Of a stretch of 64,000 nt of DNA, positions 34,791 through 47,200 are shown piece after piece (within the stretch, counting starts at the first letter, position 1; each line of letters starts with the position of its first letter). Both the position numbers and the translations under genes were made by a program. Source of the DNA: Flaccisagitta enflata (lineage: Eukaryota; Chaetognatha; Sagittoidea; Aphragmophora); assembly GCA_965153355.1 (NCBI GenBank), contig OZ231126.1:72168001-72232000 (forward strand), read 5' to 3'. The notes below the pieces were generated by a model. It saw nothing but the letters and a program-made list of their open reading frames with translations. It was not told where the DNA came from and made no database searches.

Positions 34791-34861
34791 AGTAATGCGG
34801 GTGGGCAGGGGCAGTACATGGCAGGGCGGGGTGTTACTGTGGCTGGGCAGGGGCAGTAATG
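34791..34861 (+). mobile_element. Family A internal fragment
   Basis: Two copies of gggtgggcaggggcagta-like text without ends. Confidence 0.5.
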
Positions 34862-35217
34862 ATCAGAAATCACTATTTCTGTTATAAACGGGTTACTTAC
34901 ACACCTTCCTTCATACCAACCAACGGAAACGCCCTCTTATAGGGTCGCTTAGCCAGTGACTAAAGTTCCTCAGAGCTCAATACCGCAACTCCAACAGAGG
35001 CAATTAGGTGGTTGAAAAGAATTGCTTACAAGCACTGGTGACAAGTCTAAGTATAAATATTGTTAAAGCTCAATGTGTAGTCACTTTGACAAAAAGAAGT
35101 TTTCATAGCCAAGAGGAGACCTAAGTTGAGTTACTTAAGAAATTGATATTTTCTTTGTATGCTTTATGTCTAAACATTTTCCTCAAGTGAACGAAGACTT
35201 TCGTCCAAGATAATTCA

Positions 35218-35422
35218 AACAAGGCCGGATACACGGCTACCCAAGTCGTGTGCAGGTGGGCACAGGACAAATTTGAGATCACTAGACCATTTGGGCAGGA
35301 GCAGTGAGGTCCAAAAATAAAAATCATAGAAAAAGTGAAGTGTGACGGACCGACCGACCGACCAACCAACCAACCAACCAATCGACAAAGCGGGTGTAGA
35401 GTGGCGTGCACACGACTAAAAA
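35218..35422 (+). mobile_element. Family A element, complete
   Basis: acaaggccggatacacggct at the start; tttgggcaggagcagtgagg inside; a GACC/AACC core; the hairpin gcgtgcacacgac + taaaaa at the end. Confidence 0.88.
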
Positions 35423-35706
35423 TGCCATGTATGGAATTATAGGTCATTTGCCCCTCCAGGGCCGCTGCCCCATTAAACCAGATGATTTGAAACAAGGCCG
35501 GATACACGGCATGGCAGGACAGTCGCTGACGGTTTGGCAGGAGCAGTAATTCAAAAACCGCTCGCAATTTAGAAATATGACCGACCGATGGACGGACGGA
35601 CCAACCAAGCGCACGGCAAGGTGTAGAATCGCGTGTCCGCGACTAGAATTAAAGAATAAATGGGGCATCGGGGACTGCTGAACATATGGTGCTTGAGCGT
35701 CCTGTT
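35423..35706 (+). mobile_element. Family D piece split by a family A insertion
   Basis: Left part tgtatggaattataggtcat and ccagggccgctgcccc; right part after 35647: atggggcatcggggactgct and gagcgtcctgttt, which is the D tail. The family A copy at 35491-35647 lies between them. Confidence 0.65.
35491..35647 (+). mobile_element. Family A element, complete, short core
   Basis: aacaaggccggatacacggc ... tttggcaggagcagtaattc ... gaccgaccgatggacggacg ... tagaatcgcgtgtccgcgac. Confidence 0.85.
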
Positions 35707-35743
35707 TACTTAAAGGTTTCATTAATGAATGATTGAACGAATG

Positions 35744-35793
35744 ATTAAATGAATGAATGAATGAATGAATGAATGAATGAATGAATGAATGAA
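35744..35793. repeat. (AATG)n microsatellite
   Basis: About 12 units of gaat/aatg. Confidence 0.95.
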
Positions 35794-36067
35794 CGATTGA
35801 ATTAATAAGAGGGAAAGAATGCTGATTGATGGTGCTTTCAAAGAAAAATGGAATGGCAGACAGACCGATAAACAAACTGATGGACAGACAGACAGTCCGA
35901 GAGGCCTGCTAACCAAGGGGTAAGCCAATGGACTTCAGATTTGCGAGGATTTCATGATTTACAGAGGTTAATGAAAAGCATAGATTTTGGTCAGTTACAA
36001 GCATTAGGGTTGTGTTGGGACTCCCTTACAGACTTTTTAAGGGGCAGGTATCTCCCATGACGCATTT

Positions 36068-36415
36068 CTAAGCGCGTGCATGCGACTCCTTGACCCGCTC
36101 TGTCCATTGGTTTGTCGGTTGGTCACACTTAGCCTTTCTTTGTCTTTTTATGTCATTTCACGTCATTTTAAGTTATCTTCAGTCATTCTAAATCATTTAA
36201 AGTCATTTTAAGTCATCCTAATCCATTTTAGGTCAGCTGGTCATTTTTTGTCATTTTTTGGAAACTTTGTCATATTTTGTCATGTCAGGTCATTTTAAGT
36301 CAATTTACATCATTTTAACTCATTTCAGGTCATTTTAAGTCTTTTAAGTCATTTTAGTCTTTCTAAGTCATTCTAAGTCATTTCAGGTCATTTTGTCATT
36401 TTTTGTACTGTAGAT
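36068..36415 (-). mobile_element. Family A element, hairpin end and core
   Basis: taagcgcgtgcatgcgactc, a short GTC core (ccattggtttgtcggttggt) and a long gtcattttaagtcatt array. The other end is missing. Confidence 0.65.
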
Positions 36416-36528
36416 CTCGGCTAGACTTGAGATAAAGGGGGCAAGCACTGTGGTAAGAGAAATAAAGCCCGGGGAGCAATATTTAGATCATCAACTAATC
36501 AAAGGATGCTTAATTCCCCATGATAGCT

Positions 36529-36850
36529 GGTTGCCATGGAAACACATTTCCACGTTTTCTCGCTAATATATCAATATTTTGAGAGATTTTTTAGGGAACA
36601 TTGCTTAGAATCAAATTTGCAACAACTTTCCCACAGTATGTTCTGTAAGAATGTCGCTTGTTTGGCCGTTGCTAGGGAGCGTATCCATGTGTGACAACCC
36701 CTAGCAACCGCTAAACGAGCGACATTCTTACAGAACATACTGTGGGAAAGTTGTAGCAAATTTGATCTTAAAAAATGTTCCCTCAAAAAAATTTCTCAAA
36801 CTATTGATATTTTAGCGATAATACATAGAACTGCGTTCCCATGGCAACCA
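36529..36850. mobile_element. Palindromic MITE-like element
   Basis: About 320 bp with arms of about 160 bp pairing almost end to end. The ends are TGGTTGCCATGGAAAC and its near inverse. The centre reads gttgctaggga...ccctagcaac. Confidence 0.75.
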
Positions 36851-36869
36851 GACATTGAAAAACTTTTAT

Positions 36870-36985
36870 GACCAACCAACTGACCAACCAACCAACATCC
36901 CACCAAACAACCAACAGTCCAACCAACTGACCAACCAACTGACGGATGGACAAAGCAGGGTATAAATTCATGTAGCATGCAACAT
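36870..36985 (+). mobile_element. Family A element, decayed hairpin end
   Basis: accaactgaccaaccaacca core, gacggatggacaaagcaggg and atgtagcatgcaacatgaaaa. The terminal A-run passes straight into a GA microsatellite. Confidence 0.65.
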
Positions 36986-36986
36986 G

Positions 36987-37426
<440 letters not shown>

Positions 37427-37604
37427 CGCATTAAGCAAAATTAAAGAGAGAAAAGAAAACTGAAATGAGGAAAGAGATTTTTTTCCGGTTGGCAAAAGCC
37501 GTTTTTACTGGTAGAAATTGGTCACATGTATTGGGAAAACCCGATACATAAGGATATTGTAATCCAAAAAACAATACCCTATACAATTGCTCTAGCTTGC
37601 TGGT

Positions 37605-37650
37605 CAATTTAGTTATTTATGTCTCGCACGCAACTTATAGGTAACCTATG
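37605..37650 (-). mobile_element. Family A end fragment
   Basis: tatgtctcgcacgcaactta + taggt matches the end seen at 52205-52235. Confidence 0.5.
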
Positions 37651-37691
37651 TATTGATGATGAATTCCCTTTACCCTCTTTTTTTTCACGGT

Positions 37692-37880
37692 TGACACTTC
37701 TGCCAACAGGACCTACAATTATCCCAAGTCAATTGCATGCCAACGGATTGTATTAATGATGATTTCCTTCCCGTTTCCTCCTTTACTTTAATTTTAGAGT
37801 TGAAATTTCTACCTGCATTTCCTACTTTATCCCCACTGAGTCAATTGCAGGGATATGATGTTCAATTACATGTGAAGTAA
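37692..37880 (+). pseudogene. Two decayed LRR exon copies upstream of exon 2
   Basis: Copy one (from 37692) reads LTLLPTGPTIIPSQL and copy two (from 37800) reads LKFLPAFPTLSPLSQLQGYD, against the start of exon 2, LTFLPAIPPSSPLRELEARY. Copy two keeps an acceptor (taattttag, ending 37797) in the same phase as exon 2. Copy one has lost the AG. Both hit a stop codon within 22-27 codons. Flanking pyrimidine-rich intron text is duplicated with them (unit about 108 bp). Confidence 0.65.
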
Positions 37881-37972
37881 AAAGAAGGAATTAAGTTATG
37901 ATGAAATCTTTCCTTCCATTTCAGATAGATGGATTTCTTCCTACCCTTCCCCATCTTTACAATTCTTTTCAG

Positions 37973-40900
37973 AGTTGACGTTTCTGCCTGCGATTCCTCC
38001 CTCATCGCCGCTGCGTGAATTGGAAGCACGTTATTGTTCCATCAAATCAATTCATCCATCGATTCTCAAACCTTCACTCAACCTCAATTTGAAAAACAAC
38101 CAAATAGAAGAGTTGCCCCAAAAGGAGATGTTGGAATTTCTGCAACAGGGAGGTGACATTGACTGTCTCAACAATAACCCATTGATCTATCCCCCAAAGC
38201 ACGTTTTTGATGAGGGAAAAAAGGCTGTCATCAACTACTTAACCACTTATGCAAATTCCATGATTGATGCCGAGGAAATAACCATCATAATCATTGGCAG
38301 ACAAGAAGCGGGTAAAACATCGCTCGGGCTTTGCTTTGCTGGTAAGATTGCTTCTGCGATAGAGATCAAACTAAAAGATCGCACACAAGCTTTTGATGTT
38401 TACATAGCTTATCTAGATGGCATGAGGGTCAAAGTCATTGATTTAGGAGGTCACAAAGAGTACGAATCAGCTCTCGCAGTTTTGTGCAGAGATCATGGCC
38501 TTCATATCTGTCTACTGAACCCCGATGATTTCAAAGATGATGAATCACTCTATGAGCGTGCCTGGATCTGGGTAGAAAAGATCCTCGATGGAGCCAACAG
38601 CCCGCATTTTCTGTTTGTTGTGTCAAAGATTGACTTGATCGATGAAAAGGTAAGGCAGTCAAGAATTGATGAGCTTGAATCCCAACTGTTGGCATTTTTG
38701 CATTCTAGAATGGAAAAACCATTGGAAATCCGTAAGGAGAGAGCACAGCGGATGAAGCAAAAACTTGCTGAGATTGAGGCTGATATTGCAGCAGTCAGGA
38801 AAGGTAATTCTGAAGAAACGGCCAAATTGGAAGAGCAGAAGAAGGATCTGGAGAGGAGGCTGAGCAATCAAGTGCACAAAGTGAAAAATCCTCCCGTTTT
38901 CAATACAGATTGTATATCGTTTGTAAGTTCTTACAGCCGTGAGGGTTTTGACACTTTTGAGTCCAATCTGCAAAAGGCCATTTCTAACTTGCCCAAGGTC
39001 ATGTTGCACAAGAGTTGGGAGGAAGCTTCTGATTGGCTGTTGAGTCAAAATCAGGACAAGCCATATGTCAGATTGGATGATTTGCGAGCCTTTGCAACAT
39101 CACTGACCGATTATGACATCACTGAGATGCTGAAAGCTCTCAACGTTAAAGGAAACATTATTTGGCATGTTAGCAGCCTAGTCATTTTCCACAAAATTGA
39201 AAAATTGGCTATTGTGATGAAGAGTCTTTTTTACCATGAGATGCCAGGGCTCCTCGGAAATCTTGCAGATTTTCTAGCATTACAACCCAATGACAAAGAA
39301 ATTCTGTTGAAAAAGTACAGAGATGGCCAACTTCCCCATTCCCTCATCAAGTGCATGTTTGCACATCTTCACAAAGAGTTGAAAGGATCTGCTGAAGGCT
39401 TACGTATTGGTTTTGACAATATGGACTTAAACCCAAATGATCCAGAGTCAGAGATGCTGATGGAATCTCTTCTTGCCATTCTCTCTCACATGAACATCAT
39501 CACTTTAATGGATCAGAAAATTCTCGGCATGAAGATGTATTTCATACCGCATTTGGTCTTTGAAAAAGTAGATGGCATGGATACTCAGACCTTCATTGAG
39601 AGAAATACTGCAACTTATTCATCATTCAATCTCACTGTACTCTTTACTTGTGAATCAAAAATTTGCAAGAAGACATTTGCCAAAAGTTGCTCTGTGACTA
39701 CATCAGTCATGCAAAGGCTTGCATCAATTGTAGGGGATCAGTTGGTGCTCCACACAAGAGAAGACGCATATGTGGCTAGGGCTGGTCACTGTGATGTTGC
39801 GATCTATAAACCAGAACCCCCAAGCAATAACCATTTGAAACTCATGGTCAAGCTCAAAGAGGACAGCATCCTCCAAGATGTTGCGTGGATTGTTCTTAAT
39901 GATATCTCTTCCAAAGTTGACCTCACAGATGATGAATGTCAACTTGTGTGTCCTATGGGTGATCTGGAATGTGAGCATGGTGATTATGATCCACAGCCAA
40001 CCTTTCATGGAGATGCACTGGAAGATGACTCCAGAAACAAGAGGAAAAGGATGAAGAAATTGAAATGCGACCCAAAGTACTGCTTCCCAAGTCAATTTGC
40101 GATCAAAATCATGGATGTCTTCCATCCGAGACATGGTCATTGTCAATCTCCACTTCTGATAGAAGAGGACGTCCATGGAGAAGCTCGTGCCAATTTTCTG
40201 GAAACAAGCGTCATTCTATCAGTCATTGCCAAACAGCCTGTTGAAAAGGAAAGCATTGAAGTTTCCTTAGAGCATTTGCCTGCTTTTTGTCGAAATAATC
40301 GGGATAAGTTTTCAAATTTTGTTCGCCCTGTGAGACAGTATTTTGAGAACATCGGTAAATGCACACACAAAGAGGGCTGCAAAGGCAAGTGCTTTTTATT
40401 GTCAGAGACATATATTAGGAGCTTTGCACTTCTCGAAAAGAATAGCGCAATTGTCACCAAAGGAGAATGGACTGCTCCCATGAAGGCTATTCTGGACAAA
40501 TATTCGGGAAACAGCCAAGAATGTACAGGAGTTCCATGCAGTGTAACTGCAATGGTCAGAATTGCTCGAAACATGGTCGCGCATGAAGATGGCGATGTAC
40601 TAGATGACAAGTTTTGGTCGGAAATTCGATCAACCTTTGAGTGGTTCATCATGCATTGCTTTGCCTGCAGAGTTCACCTTTTGCACTCCACAAATGTCTC
40701 TCTACTTGCGTTTGCAAACGCATTCTTAGAGATGGAAGCCAAAGCCTTTACTGATGATAAGTCATTGAAACCATCACAGCCTTTGCTGCGAGTCAATGTC
40801 CAGAAGCTTGATGAAACCAAAGCAGAGTCGATTTTCTATTTTGACATGGCCGAACAGCAAAAGAAGAACCCCAAAAAGTCCGATGAGGTGGAATTCCTGA

Positions 40901-41319
40901 GGCTAAAGGTCGTGGATGTCTTCCAACTTTCCCCTCATTTCCAGGGAAAGATTGTCTACAAAGGAGATGAAGAAGCAGCCTGTCCACATGAGATCCCACT
41001 AACCTCACCCACCCACATAACAGAACTCCATCTTGACACGAGATTGACCCATCTGTTCCATATCAGCGAATGGAAGATTAAGGTTCAGATTGAAACATTC
41101 AAGCAGACCGTAGAAAACACATTCTGCTCCAGTGACCAATTCCTAGAAGTTGAAAAGTTTGTTCGAGATGCGGTGAAGGATCCGGAACTTTGGCTTTTCA
41201 ATGGCAAGGCAAAAATCAATACACAAGTCAGCATAGGCTCAGTTTTCAAAAATGAATTGTGTGAGTTGCAGGCCCTTAATCCAAAAGATCCAGCGCAAAG
41301 AGCCAAGCTCTTTGTCTAG
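37973..41319 (+). CDS. Exon 2 of the ROCO gene: last LRRs, Roc GTPase, COR, HEPN-like domain
   Basis: Begins after acceptor ttttcag (37972); the first codons have no ATG, so this is an internal exon start. With exon 1 the protein is 1,279 residues. The Roc GTPase has P-loop GRQEAGKTS (residues 273-281), G3 DLGGH (321-325) and G4 SKID (382-385). A charged coiled-coil stretch (about 411-464) lies between G4 and a G5-like SSYSREG (about 482). COR follows from about 504 (LPKVMLHKSWEEASDWLL). A poorly conserved region comes next, with Cys/His cluster CTHKEGCKGKC near 961. A HEPN-like domain (about 950-1062) carries the RNxxxH motif RNMVAH (R1030, H1035; 40567-40584) followed by FWSEIRSTFEWFI, as in DZIP3-type HEPN domains. 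ROCO proteins are GTP-switched dimers; HEPN domains with this motif are often RNases. A role in defence or stress signalling is inference. No kinase domain is present. Confidence 0.85.
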
Positions 41320-42209
41320 GCAACATTTAGAAGCCTGTATGTGCTAAGTTCTGTTTGCTAAATTTAACCTTTTTTAGGCATTCCTAGGTTGTGTAGAAGC
41401 ATGTCAAAGAATGTCAGGATATGTCAGCTTAAAAAGTTTTATTACTAATACAACAATTCATTGCTTATCTTTGATTTTTATCATTTTTGGGCAGCAACCC
41501 TGAAAGGATCAATGACCTTTGCTTTTACATGTATGGGGAATTTTCTTCTCCTTGTTTCCTCGTTTCCTCCATCCACCCCCCTCCGCGACTCAAATCCTAG
41601 CCTTGAGGCCCATATCCCAGACTTGGGGCCCAAATCCCAGCCTAAAGGCCTAAACCCCAGCCTTGAGGCCCAAATCCCAGCCTCAAGGCCCAAATCCCTG
41701 CCTGCAGGCGCAAATCCCAGCCACAAGGCCTAAATCCCACACCGTACTGCCTAGCTGTGATATGTAGGAAAAAATGACACAGCATAGCGACCTATTCTGT
41801 AGTGTTATATACACCTAGACGGATGTCCCCATGCGTGAGACCAAAAATTCTGTTTGGATTTTGACAAGAAAACGCCGTTAAAAGCCCTAAAATGCCGAAA
41901 ACTGGGCATTTTTCAACATTTATTGTGTATGAAGAGCTAAAGAATTGCCAATCTAGTCAGGAAATGGACAAATATTAATAACATGGCACTGATACACGAT
42001 CAAGCAAAAATTTGGGTCATGCCAAAATCAACTGGTATCATTTTTTGCCGTTAAATGCCGTCAAGATGGCATTTTTAAGCATTTTTGGGTGTTACTTACT
42101 CGTAGAGCACGACAGTAACTTGAAAACTGCCAGAAAAAGTGTATTAGAGCCTAAAACAAACGAATTATAAAGTTTCTTAACAGTGTTGCAATATTTTCCC
42201 GTCAAAGTA

Positions 42210-42383
42210 CAGTGGAGCACTGCTAGAGCGCACCCGCTAATAAAGCATGCCCGCCCATAAGGCATCTAACTTACTGTCCCTTGAAAGATTTTTTAGTTAT
42301 TTCTATGTTGGCAATAAGGCGGCTTCACTATAAGACATAATTTGGCCCAGCCTCTTGGCATGCCCTCTAGTGAAGCTCAACTG
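42210..42383. mobile_element. Small TA-flanked MITE (pogo/Tc1-type ends)
   Basis: Ends CAGTGGAGCACTGCTAGAGC and the inverse of CAGTTGAGCTTCACTAGAGG, TA on both sides. The same family occurs at 52576-53667. Confidence 0.75.
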
Positions 42384-42489
42384 TACCGTAAAAGGCCGTA
42401 AAATGCCGTTAAGATAGCATTTGTGTCCTTTTTTGGGGTATTTACGCCCATGCAATTCCTCTGCTTGTGTTGCATTTACGTGTGCGTCT

Positions 42490-42518
42490 GTGTGCGTGCG
42501 TGTGTGTGTGTGTGTGTA

Positions 42519-42553
<35 letters not shown>

Positions 42554-42663
42554 GTGTGTGTGTGTATGTGTGTGTGCGCGCGCGTTTATGTGTGTGTGTG
42601 TGTGCGTGTAGGTGAGTGTGTTTCTACGTGCGTTAGTGCGCACATGTGTGTGTGTGTTGTGTG

Positions 42664-42749
<86 letters not shown>

Positions 42750-42831
42750 CGTTTACGTGTGTGTGTGTGTGTGCGCGTAGGTGAGTGTGTTTCTACGTGC
42801 GTTAGTGCGTACATGTGTGTGTGTGGTGTGT

Positions 42832-42919
<88 letters not shown>

Positions 42920-42925
42920 GTTTGG
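42490..42925. repeat. Long (TG)n microsatellite, interrupted
   Basis: TG units with repeated interruptions; a phrase (gtaggtgagtgtgtttctac) occurs twice 168 bp apart, showing duplication within the array. Confidence 0.95.
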
Positions 42926-43087
42926 AAATTTGCTCGTGAACATGCGGTGGGGGCGATGCAAGAACGAGCCTCGGAATGCTTCATTTTGATCGAGAGTTCC
43001 GTACTACTACCAAATGCGACTTGTTTCTAATTCTGGTTTTGAAACTTAGTTAACTCAGCAAAGTATAACATTGCATAAGTAGCTAAT

Positions 43088-43338
<251 letters not shown>

Positions 43339-43639
43339 AGAGATGATATTGACCTAACTGTCTCAATTACTACCCTGAAAAGTGTCAGATATTTCATTTT
43401 TACGGCATTTTCTGGCCTTCCAATATCATTTTTAGAGGCAGTGACGACCAGCGGTCCACCCTGATTTCTTTTACTTCCCTTTTCTGTCTCTTCCTACCTC
43501 CCAGCATCCTTTCCATCCCCTTTACCTCTTCTACCGCCACTACCTCTGCCTCTACCTACCCTTTGACATCCTTTCCATTCCCTTAACCTCTTCTGCCAAC
43601 AACTATACTGCCTCTACCTATCCTCATTTATCCTTTCTA

Positions 43640-44140
43640 CCCCCTACACCTCTTCCGCCGCTGCCGCTAGTGCCGCTACCTACCCCAAATCATGCCCCTA
43701 TACCACTTCCGCCGCCGCCGCTAGTGCCGCTACCTACTCCATACCATGCCCCTACACCTCCTCCGCCGCCGCCGCTACTGCCTCTACCTACCCCAAATCA
43801 TGCCTGTATACCTCTTCCGCCGCCGCCGCTAGTGCCGCTACCTACCCCAAATCAAGCCCCTACACCTCTGCCGCCGCCGCCGCTAGTGCCGCTACCTACC
43901 TCATACCATGCTCCTACACCTCCGCCGCTAGTGCCGCTACCTAGCCCAAATTATGCCCCTATACCTTTTCCGCCGCCGCCGCTACTGCCGCTACCTAACC
44001 CAAATTATGCCCCTTCAACACTTCCGCCGCCGCCGCTAGTGCCGCTACCTACCCGTACCATGCCCCTACACCTCTGCCGCCGCCGCTTGTGCCGTCACCC
44101 ACCCTATATTATGCCTGGACACCGCCGCCGCTAGTGCCGC
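43640..44140. repeat. GCC-rich minisatellite, about 60-66 bp unit
   Basis: About eight units of cgccgccgccgctagtgccg + ctacctaccccaaatcatgc. A purine-rich inverted counterpart lies at 44165-44560. The Pro-rich open frame over it is repeat-driven. Confidence 0.85.
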
Positions 44141-45236
44141 TACTGACACTGGAATTTTTTTTTTTTAACAAGATGTATCCAAGGTAGCGGTAATAGCGGC
44201 AGCGGTGGAAGAGGTTTAGGGGGTTTCGAACTCTACCTCTGCTGCCTCTACCTACCCCATTAGCATCTTCCTACATCTCTTACGCCGCCGCCTCTATTGC
44301 CGCTACCTTTAATAGCGGCAGTAGCGGCGGTGGCGAAAGAGGTCTAGGGGCATGATATGGAGCAGGTAGCGGCAATAGAGGCAATGGCGGAAGAGGTAGG
44401 AGGATGAGAGGAGCTAAGTAGTGGCAGCAGAGGCGACGGCGGAAGATTTGTATGAGAATGGAGGGTGGAAGGTAGTGAAACAAGAGGCGTGGGCAGAGGA
44501 GTTAAAGGAGGATGGAAGAGGGAGGGAAGAAGAGGAAGGAGCGGCAATAGAGGTACCGCTTTTGGGCAGGGTCTAGGGCAGGAATAGGGCCTTTGGACGG
44601 CTGACTGTCATAGTCTGCATTTTAACAACTTGAAATTGTTCTGAATTGCTTAAAATATCTGGATGAATGTATTTTAGCGCCAACTCATCATGGTTTTACT
44701 GATTTCTGACCACCAGAGCAGTTGCAGGAGCGATAATGCTGTAAAAAAAGCTTAAAATGCCATATTAACGGCATTCAATGACTTTTTACGGGATTTTGAT
44801 GAGGCCAAAATTACAACGCTGTGTTTAGAAACTTAGATACATGTTTGTCTTAGCACCTACTACCCTTTTTCTGGCATTTTTGAAGCTACTGTCCTGCGAT
44901 AAAAGAGAGTAACTTCCAAAAAATGCTTGAAAATGCCAGTTTCACGGCATTTTACGGCTCAAAATGATATCAAATGATGGCTGCTTGGCCTGGATTTTTG
45001 CATTATTGTGTCTCAGTGCCATATCAAAAATGTTTGACCATTTCCTGACTAGCTTGGCTACTTTTTAGCTCATTGTACTAGAGAAAACGGTGAAAAATGC
45101 CCATTTTATGGCATTTTACGGCTTTTAACGGCGTTTTCTCATAAAAATCCAAACAGAATTTTTGGTCTCACGCATGGGGACATCCATCTAGTTGTATATG
45201 ACACTCCAGAATAGGTGGCTATGCTGTGTCATTTTT

Positions 45237-45947
45237 GGGCAGCGGCACCGAAGGGGACGAAGTCCTGTAGAACACAGGGGGACTTTTGTTGGTCCGTTCG
45301 TTCATCCGTTCGTTCGTCTGTTTGTCCTTTAGTCCCCCCCTTCATCAGACCCCTCAGGCCTCGAATCTGGCCTCTCAGGCCGCAAATCCAGCCTCTCAGG
45401 TCTCAAATCCAGCCTCCCAGGCTTCATATCTGACCTCTCAGGCCTAAAATCTGGCCTCTCAGGCCACAAATCTGGCCTCTTAGGCCACAAATGTGGCCTC
45501 TTAGGCCACAAATCTGGCCTCCAGGCTTCAAATCTGGCTTCTCAGGCCTCAAACCTGGCCTCTCATGCCTCATATTGGGCCTCTCAGGCCTCTAATCAGC
45601 CATCTAAACCTCTGTTTATTGCTCCCAGGCTTCAAATCAGTCCTCTGGCCTTTCATCCCTTAATCCAGCTCTCTCAAGCCTCAAGTTAGCCCTCTCAAGC
45701 TTCCAATCGGCATTCTGAGGCCTTATATCAGCCTTCTTAGACCTCAGTTTAGGCTCTTGAATGCCTTCATTCAGCCCTCTATAGCATCTCATCCACTTCT
45801 TCAGGTAGGACGAACGAAAGTCCCCCTGTGTTGTACAGGACTTTGTCCCCTTCGGGGCCACTGCCCTGCTTCCCCTTACTCCAATTCACAATCACTCAAA
45901 GCAGGGCAACGGGTATTGCTGACCACATATTGCCCTTGGGCGACCTG
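45237..45947 (+). mobile_element. Family D element nested in the fold-back arm
   Basis: Inverted repeats of about 59 bp: 45237 gggcagcggcaccgaagggg through gaagtcctgtagaacacagg, and 45812-45871 cgaaagtccccctgtgttgt ... cactgccc. The core is cctctcaggcctcaaatctg (45345-45790) and the tail ends gggcgacctg at 45947. It interrupts a T-run that is continuous in the opposite arm (41769-41774). Confidence 0.85.
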
Positions 45948-46152
45948 TTTCCTACCTATCACAGCTAGGCAGCACGGTGCCCAGCCTCAAGGCCCAAATT
46001 CCAGCCTTGAGGTCCAAATCCAGCCCAGATGCCCGAATCCCGATCACCAGAAGGAGGAGAAAGAGAAAATTCCCCACATGTGTGAAAGCATAGGTCATTG
46101 ATCCATTTGGGGCCACTGCCTTGCTCCCTTCCCCAGCTTCAATCACAATATA

Positions 46153-47148
46153 CAGTGCGACTCATAAAAAAAGAAACAACTTTCATTCTAATTTTACATA
46201 GTTTAAATTCAACAAATTAAATTGTTATTCATGAGCTTTTCAAAGAGCTTCAAAAAATGAACAATTTGCCACCAGTCTAATCCAATTTGATCGATTCCTT
46301 TGGATTCTATGTTAAATTGAAGACAAATGTATCAAAACCTAAGTGGGAAAACAATAGATTTTCTATCATAGTTAAACGAGGACAAATTTTAATACTACTG
46401 TTGTAATTTCTGAACAAATTGAGCTAAGAACTCCAGAAACAGCTCAAATGACAGATTTTTTCAAGGGCTTTCGTAATGTCATGGATTTTGATAGGTTTCA
46501 CTTGATTTAAACCTTTTATGATTAACAAAAGAAAGAATTTTTTTCTCACACAAATTTAGAAAAATGTTGGATCTTTTTCGCCTCTTATAATATCCATGTT
46601 TAAATGGAAGAAAATAAACAAAATCAGTGACTGTTTGAAAGATCTTCAAAAGATCTTTCATTCTAGACCAATCTCAGCCTCCTTGCTTTACTCGTTTGGA
46701 AATGGCATTAGTTTAAAGTTAAATGGGTACATTTTGGTTATGTATTATTTCAAACTTGATAATCAGTACTCTCCAGACTTTTCTTCACTGTGTCTAAACG
46801 AATTGAGCTAAAAATGTGGGATTGGCGGCAAATGAAAGCTCTTTCAAATATCTTTCAAATGGTCTATGATATCAATTGATTTTCTGTACTGCAAAGGATA
46901 AAAATCAAATAAAAAAGGTCCCTTTCTTTATATCTTTTGAAGAATTCACAGTTCATACACAGATTCAGACACCATATCTTCTTTTTACTATAAAATCTAA
47001 AATAATTGATACTAACTAGTGGGATTTGTGACATTAACTTCATTTGATGACACTTTTTCCATATCTCTTGAAGGAAATATCAAAAAGTCATTATTTTCAT
47101 GAGAAATATCTAATAGACCAGCTGTTTCCTTTTTTATGGTTCGCAGTG
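46153..47148. mobile_element. Tc1/mariner-type non-autonomous element, TA-flanked
   Basis: Left end CAGTGCGACTCATAAAAAAA, right end the near inverse of CACTGCGAACCATAAAAAAG; TA at 46151-46152 and 47149-47150. The 996 bp show no intact transposase. It splits the tail of the family D element. Confidence 0.8.
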
Positions 47149-47200
47149 TACTCAAGCGGGGCACGGGTACTGCTGACCATCTGACGTTTTTGCGACTATT

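Noticed and set aside
43670-44134. Proline-rich open frame that looks like an extensin-type protein
   Set aside because: It is an in-frame minisatellite inside a fold-back element, with an inverted purine-rich partner and no start context or signal peptide.
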